Notes under the pieces: model-generated
Databases searched by the model: none
What the model saw: only the letters and a program-made list of their open reading frames with translations
Told to the model about the DNA's origin: nothing
Position numbers and translations under genes: made by a program
DNA from: Bacteroides sp. MSB163
Lineage (GTDB): Bacteria; Bacteroidota; Bacteroidia; Bacteroidales; Bacteroidaceae
Length of the DNA: 64,000 bases
Direction: 5' to 3'
Assembly (NCBI RefSeq): GCF_036416795.1
Contig: NZ_CP143867.1
Coordinates: forward strand, 806,001-870,000
In this document: positions 54,967-63,350 of the stretch, piece after piece
Layout of the letters: every line of letters starts with the position of its first letter
How positions within the stretch are numbered: position 1 is the first letter of the stretch

Positions 54967-57645
54967 ATGAGCGAAGACTTTGAAGCACCAAAAGACGACT
55001 TGGAAAACGGACTCCCGGAAGGGAGCGAAGGACATTCGGATTATAAACCCGCTGACGCGAAAGACGTAAAAGCAAAATACCAACTTAGCGGTATGTACCA
55101 GAACTGGTTTCTGGATTATGCTTCATACGTTATTCTGGAGCGTGCCGTGCCCCATATAAATGATGGTTTGAAGCCCGTGCAGAGACGCATTCTGCATTCC
55201 ATGAGGCGTTTGGAAGATGGACGTTACAATAAGGTAGCGAACATCGTAGGACATACCATGCAGTTTCACCCGCACGGTGACGCTTCTATCGGGGATGCGC
55301 TGGTGCAATTAGGACAGAAGGATTTACTCGTAGACTGTCAGGGAAACTGGGGTAATATACTCACCGGTGACGGTGCTGCTGCTCCCCGTTACATTGAAGC
55401 ACGCCTGTCGAAATTCGCCCTCGATGTAGTGTTCAATCCCAAAACTACCGAATGGAAACTTTCCTATGACGGACGAAACAAAGAACCGGTAACCCTGCCT
55501 GTTAAATTTCCTTTGCTGCTGGCACAAGGAGTAGAAGGTATTGCGGTAGGTCTTTCATCCAAAATACTTCCCCATAACTTCAATGAACTTTGCGATGCAT
55601 CCATCCACTATCTGCATGAAGAGGAGTTCAAACTGTATCCGGATTTCCAGACAGGTGGCAGCATTGATGTTTCTAAATACAATGACGGAGAACGTGGCGG
55701 TGCGGTACGCATACGCGCTAAAATTGAAAAGATTGATAATAAGACACTTGCCATCAAAGAAATTCCTTACGGGAAAACGGTAGCCAGTGTTTGCGACTCT
55801 ATAGTAAAGGCAAGCGAAAAAGGAAAAATCAAGATAAAAAAAGTAGAAGACCTGACATCCGGCAACGTAGAGATATTGGTTCACCTGGCGCCTGGTGTTT
55901 CCTCGGACAAGACGATAGATGCCTTGTACGCTTTCACTGATTGCGAAGTTAGCATTTCGCCCAACTGTTGTGTCATCGACGATCAGAAACCCCACTTCCT
56001 CACCGTGAGCAATATACTGAGAAAATCAGTAGATAACACCTTATCCCTGTTGCGCCAGGAGTTGGAAATACGCAAAGACGAAATACTGGAAAGTCTGCAC
56101 TTTGCCTCACTGGAAAAGATCTTCATTGAAGAACGCATCTATAAAGACAAGGAATTTGAGCAGGCCAAAAATATGGATGCCGCTTGCGAACACATCGACG
56201 AACGTCTGACGCCTTATTATCCACAATTCGTACGCGAAGTAACCAAGGAAGATATCCTCAAATTGATGGAAATAAAGATGGGGCGCATCCTCAAGTTCAA
56301 CTCCGACAAAGCGGAAGAACTCATTGCCCGCATGAAGGCGGACATAGAGGAAATAGACCATCATCTGGCTAATATCGTGGAATATACGGTAGACTGGTAT
56401 TTGATGCTGAAAAACAAATATGGCAAGAATTTCCCGCGCCGTACAGAATTGCGCAACTTCGATACCATCGAGGCAAGCAAGGTAGTGGAAGCCAACGAAA
56501 AATTATACATCAATCGCGAAGAAGGCTTCATCGGCACAGGGCTGAAGAAAGATGAATTCCTCTCAAACTGTTCCAGCCTCGACGATGTCATTATCTTCTT
56601 CCGCGACGGGCGATATATAGTTACTCCTGTTTCTGATAAGAAATTTGTGGGCAAAAATATTCTTTATGCCAATGTATTCAAGAAAAATGACAAGCGTACC
56701 ATCTACAATGTAGTTTACCGAGACGGAAAAGAGGGTACACATTACATCAAGCGTTTTGCAGTGACAAGCATTATCCGTGATCGCGAATATGATGTGACGC
56801 AAGGCACACCCGATTCACGCATCATGTACTTCACTGCCAACCCCAACGGTGAAGCGGAAGTCATCAAAGTAACCCTGAAACCCAATCCACGGGTACGACG
56901 CATTATCTTCGAAGAAGATTTTAGTGCTATCGGCATTAAGGGACGTCAGGCAAGGGGAAACATTCTAACCAAGCTTCCAGTACACAAGATCGCCCTGAAA
57001 CAGCGTGGCGGTTCTACTCTGGGCGGACGAAAAGTTTGGTTCGACCGTGACGTACTTCGCCTTAACTATGACGGACGAGGTGAATATCTGGGAGAATTCC
57101 AGAGTGACGACAGTATTTTGGTGGTACATGATAACGGAGAGTTCTACATCACCAACTTCGATCTCAGCAACCACTATGAAGCCAATATCCGTATATTAGA
57201 GAAGTTTGACCCGAACAAGGTATGGACAGCCGTACTTTATGACGCGGATCAACAGAATTTCCCATATATCAAACGTTTCTGTATGGAAGCAACCAACCGC
57301 AAGCAGAACTATCTGGGAGAAAACAAGAACAATCGCCTGATTTTACTGACGGATGAATGCTATCCTCGCCTGGAAATCATATTCGGCGGACACGACAGTT
57401 TCCGTGAACCTATGATTATAGAGGCTGATGAATTTATCGCCGTGAAAGGGTTCAAGGCAAAAGGTAAACGTATCACTACGTTCACAATGGAAACCGTCAA
57501 TGAACTGGAACCTACACGACAACCGGAGGTTTCACAGGACACAGAAGATCAGGAGGAAGAAGAGCCGGAAAATTTAGACCCCGATCATGGAAAGAGTGAA
57601 GATGATATCCGGGATGAAATAACGGGGCAGATGAAGCTGTTCTAA
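54967..57645 (+). CDS. parC: DNA topoisomerase IV subunit A
   Basis: 892 residues. The breakage-reunion domain is clear: YQNWFLDYASYVILERAVPH, GLKPVQRRILHSM, FHPHGDASIGDALVQLGQ, GDGAAAPRYIEARLSKFA with the active-site Tyr. C-terminal beta-pinwheel blades are seen from about residue 545, and an acidic tail (EDQEEEEPENLDPDHGKSED) ends the protein. It decatenates replicated chromosomes together with ParE, which is not in this window. It is intact; gyrase A is an alternative name, but the length and the lack of a GyrA-box-like QRRGGKG motif favour ParC. Confidence 0.9.
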   Translation: MSEDFEAPKDDLENGLPEGSEGHSDYKPADAKDVKAKYQLSGMYQNWFLDYASYVILERAVPHINDGLKPVQRRILHSMRRLEDGRYNKVANIVGHTMQFHPHGDASIGDALVQLGQKDLLVDCQGNWGNILTGDGAAAPRYIEARLSKFALDVVFNPKTTEWKLSYDGRNKEPVTLPVKFPLLLAQGVEGIAVGLSSKILPHNFNELCDASIHYLHEEEFKLYPDFQTGGSIDVSKYNDGERGGAVRIRAKIEKIDNKTLAIKEIPYGKTVASVCDSIVKASEKGKIKIKKVEDLTSGNVEILVHLAPGVSSDKTIDALYAFTDCEVSISPNCCVIDDQKPHFLTVSNILRKSVDNTLSLLRQELEIRKDEILESLHFASLEKIFIEERIYKDKEFEQAKNMDAACEHIDERLTPYYPQFVREVTKEDILKLMEIKMGRILKFNSDKAEELIARMKADIEEIDHHLANIVEYTVDWYLMLKNKYGKNFPRRTELRNFDTIEASKVVEANEKLYINREEGFIGTGLKKDEFLSNCSSLDDVIIFFRDGRYIVTPVSDKKFVGKNILYANVFKKNDKRTIYNVVYRDGKEGTHYIKRFAVTSIIRDREYDVTQGTPDSRIMYFTANPNGEAEVIKVTLKPNPRVRRIIFEEDFSAIGIKGRQARGNILTKLPVHKIALKQRGGSTLGGRKVWFDRDVLRLNYDGRGEYLGEFQSDDSILVVHDNGEFYITNFDLSNHYEANIRILEKFDPNKVWTAVLYDADQQNFPYIKRFCMEATNRKQNYLGENKNNRLILLTDECYPRLEIIFGGHDSFREPMIIEADEFIAVKGFKAKGKRITTFTMETVNELEPTRQPEVSQDTEDQEEEEPENLDPDHGKSEDDIRDEITGQMKLF

Positions 57646-57675
57646 GTGATTAACGATTAGTGATTAGCGATAAGC
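57646..57675 (+). repeat. Four-unit heptanucleotide repeat
   Basis: GTGATTAAC, GATTAGT, GATTAGC, GATAAGC in the gap between parC and the DUF3316 gene, again with a 7-bp period. It is another sequence family with the same period as the arms in the salvage genes. Confidence 0.5.
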
Positions 57676-57685
57676 AACTATATCA

Positions 57686-58546
57686 ATGAAGTTATATAAG
57701 ATTGGTGTAATAGTGGGATGCCTGTTTTTGGCAGGTGGAAGTATAAAAGCGCAAAGTGTTGAAGACAAGGCGCTGCAAGAGCTGAGGGCGGACTCTTCTG
57801 CAAGGACACGCTTTATAACCCGCGCCACAATGTACGGTGTCGGCTTCACGAATGTATTCGACACCTACCTGTCACCGCAGGAATACAAAGGCGTTGACTT
57901 CCGTATTTCCCGCGAAAGTATGCGTATGACGAAGTGGATGAACGGTAATGTATCTCTGCAAAGTTTCTTCCAGGCAGATTTAGGCTATACACACAACCGG
58001 GTGGACAACAACAATATGTTCTCCGGTCTGGCAAACTGGAATTACGGATTGCATTATAATTTTCCGATTACTTCTAACTTCAAATTACTTGCCGGAGGAC
58101 TTATCGACTTAAATGGCGGTTTTGTCTACAATCTGCGCAATGGCAACAACCCGGCACAGGCACGTGCTTACGTCAATCTGGATGCATCGGGAATGGCAAT
58201 ATGGGATTTAAGAATCAAAAACTATCCGATTAGCCTGCGCTATCAGGTTAACTTGCCTTTTGCAGGCATTATGTTCTCACCCAACTACGGACAGTCGTAC
58301 TACGAAATATTTACGTTGGGCAACTGGAACGGAGTGATTAATTTCACTTCCCTACACAACCAGCCATCCCTGCGGCAGATGCTGACTGTTGATTTCCCGG
58401 TAGGAAGAGCCAAAATGCGCTTAGCCTATCTCTGGGATGCGCAACAATCCAAAGTAAATGATATAAAGACGCATACCTATTCGCATGTGTTTATGGTAGG
58501 TTTCGTAAAAGAATTGTTTCTCATTCGTGACAAGAAGAAAAAATAG
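57686..58546 (+). CDS. DUF3316-type outer-membrane-associated protein
   Basis: 286 residues with signal peptide (to about GSIKAQ). Amphipathic strands such as WNYGLHYNFPITSNFKLLAGGLIDLNGGF and ISLRYQVNLPFAGIMFSPNYGQSYYEIF fit a DUF3316-like beta-barrel. Function unknown. It follows parC by 40 bp and precedes the protease gene. Confidence 0.75.
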   Translation: MKLYKIGVIVGCLFLAGGSIKAQSVEDKALQELRADSSARTRFITRATMYGVGFTNVFDTYLSPQEYKGVDFRISRESMRMTKWMNGNVSLQSFFQADLGYTHNRVDNNNMFSGLANWNYGLHYNFPITSNFKLLAGGLIDLNGGFVYNLRNGNNPAQARAYVNLDASGMAIWDLRIKNYPISLRYQVNLPFAGIMFSPNYGQSYYEIFTLGNWNGVINFTSLHNQPSLRQMLTVDFPVGRAKMRLAYLWDAQQSKVNDIKTHTYSHVFMVGFVKELFLIRDKKKK

Positions 58547-58585
58547 AGTGATAAAGCGATAACATCGTGATAAGGGAATAGAATA

Positions 58586-59611
58586 ATGGGAATAAAAGAG
58601 ATATATCATAGTAAGTTTAGATGGCTGGGAGTAGCGCTCATGATACTGCCTTTGCTATCCAGCTGTATCCGGGAGGAAGAGTTCAACAATTCACCACAAG
58701 GAAACTTCGAAGCTTTGTGGAAGATCATTGACGAGCAATACTGTTTCCTGGATTACAAACAAATAGACTGGGATGCCATCCACGATAAATACCAACCTCT
58801 CATTACGTCCAACATGGGTAATGACGGATTGTTCCAAGTGCTTGACAGTATGCTGGCGGAACTGAAAGACGGTCATGTGAATCTGTACAGTTCTTCAAAT
58901 GTGGCCCGTTACTGGGACTGGTATCTGGATTATCCCCGCAACTTCAACGAAGGTATTATCGAACGGCAATATCTCGGAAAGACGTACCGCATCGCTGCCG
59001 GCATGAAATATAAGATTCTGGATGACAATATCGGATATATCTATTATGAATCATTCTCCAGTGGTGTCGGTAACGGCAATCTGGATGAGGTACTTTCTTA
59101 CCTTGCTCCATGTAGTGGCCTGATTCTGGATGTTCGCAACAATGGTGGCGGAAATCTGACTAATTCAGAGCGTATAGCGGCTCGCTTCACTAATGAGAAA
59201 GTGTTGACGGGATATATCCAACATAAGACCGGAAAGGGACACAGTGACTTCTCTGATCCCATACCCATTTATTTGGAGCCTTCCAATAGCATCCGTTGGC
59301 AAAAGCCAGTAATGCTTCTCATCAACCGTCACTCTTATAGCGCAACAAATGATTTCGTAAATGCGATGCGCTATTTTCCTAATGTTACTCTGGTAGGTGA
59401 CAAAACCGGTGGCGGTTCGGGATTACCTTTCTCTTCAGAACTTCCGAATGGTTGGGGCGTACGTTTCTCTGCCAGTCCCCACCTGGATGCAGACAAACAA
59501 CATATCGAATTCGGCATTGATCCGGATGAGAAAGTAGATATGGATGAGAATGATACCAAGAGCGATGCCATTATTGAACGGGCACGGGAACTCTTAAAAG
59601 TAGTCCAATAA
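58586..59611 (+). CDS. S41 family (C-terminal processing type) peptidase lipoprotein
   Basis: 341 residues with lipobox LLSSC (about residue 23). The N-terminal part (EALWKIIDEQYCFLDYKQIDWD, ELKDGHVNLYSSSN) and the catalytic domain (GYIYYESFSSG, LILDVRNNGGGNL, INRHSYSATNDFVNAM with the nucleophile Ser, LVGDKTGGGSGLP) are typical of Bacteroides S41 proteases of the tricorn/CTP group. It should work in the periplasm or on the surface. Confidence 0.88.
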   Translation: MGIKEIYHSKFRWLGVALMILPLLSSCIREEEFNNSPQGNFEALWKIIDEQYCFLDYKQIDWDAIHDKYQPLITSNMGNDGLFQVLDSMLAELKDGHVNLYSSSNVARYWDWYLDYPRNFNEGIIERQYLGKTYRIAAGMKYKILDDNIGYIYYESFSSGVGNGNLDEVLSYLAPCSGLILDVRNNGGGNLTNSERIAARFTNEKVLTGYIQHKTGKGHSDFSDPIPIYLEPSNSIRWQKPVMLLINRHSYSATNDFVNAMRYFPNVTLVGDKTGGGSGLPFSSELPNGWGVRFSASPHLDADKQHIEFGIDPDEKVDMDENDTKSDAIIERARELLKVVQ

Positions 59612-59631
59612 ACACTTTCTATGCCAAACTG

Positions 59632-59662
59632 TTTGCCAGAAAGAAAAAACTTTCTATCTTTG
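59632..59662 (+). promoter_or_regulatory. tRNA-Leu promoter
   Basis: TTTG at 59632-59635 and TATCTTTG at 59655-59662 are spaced exactly 19 bp apart, an ideal Bacteroides promoter 24 bp before the tRNA. Confidence 0.8.
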
Positions 59663-59686
59663 CCACCGCTTAACAAGAAAGCCACT

Positions 59687-59768
59687 GCGGGTGTGGCGTA
59701 ATTGGCAGCCGCGCCAGACTTAGGATCTGGTGCCGAGAGGCGTGTAGGTTCGAGTCCTATCACCCGCA
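59687..59768 (+). tRNA. tRNA-Leu (anticodon UAG)
   Basis: 82-nt class II tRNA. The acceptor stem GCGGGTG/CACCCGC is at 59687-59693 and 59761-59767, with discriminator A at 59768. The anticodon stem CCAGA/TCTGG encloses loop CTTAGGA with anticodon TAG at 59721-59723. A variable arm (TGCCGAGAGGCGT) and T loop GGTTCGAGTCC are present. CCA is not encoded. It reads CUA-type leucine codons. Confidence 0.95.
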
Positions 59769-59791
59769 CTACTAACAAGGTATTTACAGTC

Positions 59792-59827
59792 AAAAACCCA
59801 CTAAAACTGCAATTTTAGTGGGTTTTT
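59792..59827 (+). terminator. Terminator of tRNA-Leu
   Basis: AAAAACCCACTAAAA pairs with TTTTAGTGGGTTTTT across a 6-nt loop (15-bp stem), ending in a T-run. It begins 23 bp after the tRNA. Confidence 0.9.
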
Positions 59828-59879
59828 TGTTGCTTTTAGGCTGTCACCTCGAAAAAAGTACACACTAATTCGGTGACAA

Positions 59880-59989
59880 ATTCCAATACGCCTCCGACCG
59901 AATAGAACAGTCATTTGCGACTCTTGCAGGGAAGCTTCACGGATATTCTCTAATAGTTCTCGTTCTTCTTCACGATCATAGAATTTCAT
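59880..59989 (-). pseudogene. 5' fragment of a DUF234-type ATPase
   Basis: The frame encodes MKFYDREEERELLENIREA and QMTVLFGRRRIG, matching the N terminus of the ATPase at 177-1493 (MRFYNREEEIRLI, TVIMGRRRVG). The homology stops in the middle of the P-loop, at about 59883; after that comes unrelated sequence running into the tRNA terminator. It is an N-terminal stump of an ATPase gene, cut beside a tRNA gene. Confidence 0.75.
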
Positions 59990-60017
59990 AATAAACTATG
60001 CTTTTAATAAATAAGCC

Positions 60018-60062
60018 GTCATTATCGTAACAGTCATTACGGTAACAGCCGTTGCGATAATG
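60018..60062 (+). repeat. Three degenerate 15-bp tandem repeats
   Basis: GTCATTATCGTAACA, GTCATTACGGTAACA and GCCGTTGCGATAATG follow each other without gaps. The outer CATTATCG and CGATAATG are inverted repeats. They lie about 170 bp upstream of the third susC and might be a regulator site. Confidence 0.45.
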
Positions 60063-60230
60063 CATAGATATTATTTTTTGTACTTACACCCAAAAGAAAT
60101 GCAGGTATCTTTCTAAGCCTGGTTATCTAAAGGAATTGTGTTAAAAACCCAAGATTTAAAAGCCCTCGAAATCTTTTTTTCATTTGCATTGTTCTGATGC
60201 AATATATCATTCACATAAAAATTTAATGCA

Positions 60231-63200
60231 ATGAAGAGAAACCTGAACCCTCCTATGAAGAGAGCCCTAAGGCTTAAAAATCTATTCTTGACGGTATGTT
60301 TCCTACTGATAGGCACTGCCGCATTTTCTCAGGAACGGACCATAACCGGTGTCGTTACCGACTCATTTAAAGAACCGTTGATTGGTGTATCTATTGTGGT
60401 ACAAGGCACCAACACCGGCGTAGTGACCGGACTGGATGGTGATTACTCGATCCAAGTTCCGCCAAATGCCACCCTCGACTTCTCATACGTAGGTATGGAG
60501 AAGCAAAGCATTAAAGTAGGCAACCAGAGCGTCATCAATGTACAGATGAAAGAAGACTCGCAGATGCTTGCCGAAACAGTGGTTATCGGTTACGGTAGCG
60601 CCAAAAAGCGTGACCTGACAGGATCTATCACCAACATTAAAGGTGACGAAATTGCCAACAAACCTGTTGCCAACCCACTGTCTGCCCTGCAAGGTAAAGT
60701 GGCCGGTGTACAAATCATCAACTCCGGTAAGGCAGGCGCCGATCCGGAAATCCGCGTACGCGGTACAAACTCTATCAATGGTTACAAACCCTTGTATGTA
60801 GTGGACGGCCTGTTCAATGACAACATCAACTTCCTGAACCCACAGGATATCGAGTCAATGGAAATCCTGAAAGACCCTTCCTCACTTGCCATCTTCGGTG
60901 TGCGTGGTGCCAATGGTGTAATCATCATCACCACCAAGAAAGCGAAAGAAGGACAGACACGGGTAAACATCAACGGTTCGTTCGGCTTCAAAGCCATCAC
61001 CAACAAGATTGCAATGGTAGATGCCGATGGCTTCAAACTACTGTATAACGAACAGTTGAGAAATGAAGGCAATCCGGAATATAATTTCTCCGACTGGACA
61101 GGTAACACCAACTGGCAGGACGAAATCTTCCAGACCGGATTCATTACGAACAATAATATCAGCATTACGGGTGCTTCCGACAGGCATAGCTTCTACCTCG
61201 GCGCAGGTTATGCCTACGAGCAAGGAAACATCAAGCATGAGAAGTACAGCAAAATCACACTGAGCATCAGCGATGATTATAAAGTGACGGACAACTTCAA
61301 AGTAGGTTTCCAGTTCAACGGTGCACGTATGTTGCCGGCTGATTCAAAGAGTGTTGCCACTGCCCTGCGGGCGGCTCCGGTAGCAGAGGTGTATAACAAA
61401 GAATATGGATTGTATACCTCCCTCCCCGGCTTCCAAAAAGCGCAGATGAATAACCCGATGGTGGACGTTGAATTGAAGGCAAATACCACAAAGGCGGAGA
61501 ACTACCGCGGTTCGGGTAACATATACGGGCAATGGGACTTCCTGCAACACTTTCAGTTCAAAGCCATGTTCTCACTGGATTATGCATCGAACAGCACACG
61601 GACTTACACGCCGATTATTAAAGTGTATGATGCCAGTGCCGAAGGTGATATAGCTACACTGGGCACCGGCAAGACCGGAGTGACTCAGGCCAAAGAGACC
61701 GAGATGAAAGTACAGAGCGATTATCTGTTGACTTATACCAACTCCTGGGGCGACCATAGCCTGACAGCCACCGCCGGTTTTACCACCTATTATAATAAGC
61801 TCGAAAATCTGAATGCCGGACGCACGCAAGGTGTAGGTCTGATCATTCCGGACAATCCCGACAAATGGTATGTAAGTATCGGCGATGCCGCCACTGCAAC
61901 CAACGGTAGTACACAATGGGAACGTTCTACAGTATCTGTACCGGCACGTATTCTCTATAATTATAAAGGCAAGTACCTGTTCAACGGCTCCTACCGCCGC
62001 GACGGTTCTTCCGCTTTCTCTTATACAGGAAACCAATGGCAGAATTTCTACTCCGTAGGTCTGGGTTGGCTGATGAGCGAAGAGGAATGGATGAAAGGTA
62101 TCGAATGGCTGGATATGTTGAAACTGAAAGGATCATGGGGTACGCTGGGTAACCAAAACCTGGATAGAGCCTATCCGGCGGAGCCTTTGCTGACCAATGC
62201 CTATTCCGCAGTATTCGGTACTCCGTCCGCCATTTATCCGGGCTATCAGCTTGCCTATCTGCCTAACCCGAACCTGCGTTGGGAAAAAGTAGAAGCATGG
62301 GAAGTAGGTGCCGAAGCCAACTTCTTCCGCAACCGCCTGCACTTTGAAGGTGTATATTACAAGAAGAAAACAAAAGACCTGCTGGCAGAAGTTCCCGGTA
62401 TTTCAGGAACCGTGCCGGGCATCGGCAACCTGGGATCTATCGAAAATCTGGGTGTGGAACTTGCACTGAGCTGGCGCGACCAGATCGGCGACTGGAATTA
62501 TAACGTCGGAGCTAACCTGACTACCATTAAGAACAAGGTATTAAGCCTTGTACAGGATGGATACTCCATCATTGCCGGAGATAAGAGCCAAAGTTATACA
62601 ATGGCAGGTTATCCTATCGGTTACTTCTATGGTTACAAAGTAGAAGGTGTTTACCAGACTCAGGAAGAGATTGATAATTCACCGAAGAATAAGCTTGCAA
62701 CGGTCACTCCGGGTGACTTGAAGTTTAAGGATGTAAACGGTGACGGTGAAATCACCACTGCCGACCGTACCATGATTGGTGACCCGACACCTAATGTCAC
62801 TTATGGTTTCACTCTCGGAGTAGGTTACAAAAACTGGGAGTTGGCAGTAGACATGATGGGACAAAGCGGTAACCAGATTTACCGTACCTGGGATAACTAT
62901 AACTGGAGCCAGTTCAACTTCATGGCACAACGCATGGACCGTTGGCATGGAGAGGGTACCAGCAATACCCAGCCATTGCTGAATACGAAACACAGCATCA
63001 ACAATATGAATTCTGAATACTATATAGAAGACGGCTCGTTCTTCCGCATCCGCAACGTATCATTGGCTTACAACTTCGACAAGGCGTTGATTTCCAAGAT
63101 CGGTATGCAGGCACTGAAACTCTATGTGAATATTCAGAATCTGAAAACGTGGAAACATAACACCGGATATACACCTGAACTGGGTGGCTCGGCCATTGCC

Positions 63201-63269
63201 TTCGGGGTGGATGACGGAAGTTATCCGATGCCGGCGATTTATACGTTCGGGTTTAATCTGACGTTCTAA
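60231..63269 (+). CDS. SusC/RagA family TonB-dependent outer-membrane transporter
   Basis: 1012 residues. A signal segment (about 1-34) precedes the carboxypeptidase-regulatory-like domain (ITGVVTDSFKEPLIGVSIVV). Then come the plug (AETVVIGYGSAKKRDLTGSI, LQGKVAGVQIINSGKAGADP, IRVRGTNSINGYKPLYVVDG, ILKDPSSLAIFGVRGANGVIII) and the barrel ending FGFNLTF. The start at 60231 is used; an in-frame ATG at 60255 is possible. It is paired with the SusD gene that starts 82 bp downstream. No enzyme genes are seen on this side of the window, so the substrate is unknown. Confidence 0.95.
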   Translation: MKRNLNPPMKRALRLKNLFLTVCFLLIGTAAFSQERTITGVVTDSFKEPLIGVSIVVQGTNTGVVTGLDGDYSIQVPPNATLDFSYVGMEKQSIKVGNQSVINVQMKEDSQMLAETVVIGYGSAKKRDLTGSITNIKGDEIANKPVANPLSALQGKVAGVQIINSGKAGADPEIRVRGTNSINGYKPLYVVDGLFNDNINFLNPQDIESMEILKDPSSLAIFGVRGANGVIIITTKKAKEGQTRVNINGSFGFKAITNKIAMVDADGFKLLYNEQLRNEGNPEYNFSDWTGNTNWQDEIFQTGFITNNNISITGASDRHSFYLGAGYAYEQGNIKHEKYSKITLSISDDYKVTDNFKVGFQFNGARMLPADSKSVATALRAAPVAEVYNKEYGLYTSLPGFQKAQMNNPMVDVELKANTTKAENYRGSGNIYGQWDFLQHFQFKAMFSLDYASNSTRTYTPIIKVYDASAEGDIATLGTGKTGVTQAKETEMKVQSDYLLTYTNSWGDHSLTATAGFTTYYNKLENLNAGRTQGVGLIIPDNPDKWYVSIGDAATATNGSTQWERSTVSVPARILYNYKGKYLFNGSYRRDGSSAFSYTGNQWQNFYSVGLGWLMSEEEWMKGIEWLDMLKLKGSWGTLGNQNLDRAYPAEPLLTNAYSAVFGTPSAIYPGYQLAYLPNPNLRWEKVEAWEVGAEANFFRNRLHFEGVYYKKKTKDLLAEVPGISGTVPGIGNLGSIENLGVELALSWRDQIGDWNYNVGANLTTIKNKVLSLVQDGYSIIAGDKSQSYTMAGYPIGYFYGYKVEGVYQTQEEIDNSPKNKLATVTPGDLKFKDVNGDGEITTADRTMIGDPTPNVTYGFTLGVGYKNWELAVDMMGQSGNQIYRTWDNYNWSQFNFMAQRMDRWHGEGTSNTQPLLNTKHSINNMNSEYYIEDGSFFRIRNVSLAYNFDKALISKIGMQALKLYVNIQNLKTWKHNTGYTPELGGSAIAFGVDDGSYPMPAIYTFGFNLTF

Positions 63270-63300
63270 AGGGGCGTAGCGCCCCGGCAAGGTTTCCTTG
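63270..63300 (+). promoter_or_regulatory. Tandem hairpins between susC and susD
   Basis: GGGGCG-TAG-CGCCCC (63270-63284) is followed directly by GCAAGG-TTT-CCTTGC (63286-63300). They start right at the susC stop. Tandem stems here could pause transcription or protect the 3' end of the susC message and so set the susC:susD ratio. Confidence 0.6.
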
Positions 63301-63350
63301 CGGCGTACAAGAGTAACTCCATATTATAATAACCATAACAACAAAAGATT

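Noticed and set aside
54967..57645. Gyrase subunit A
   Set aside because: Domain order fits both, but the C-terminal domain lacks a clear GyrA box, favouring topoisomerase IV subunit A.
58546..58578. GATAA-rich stretch as another heptad repeat
   Set aside because: Spacing of the GATAA units is uneven (about 8 and 11 bp), so it does not share the 7-bp period.
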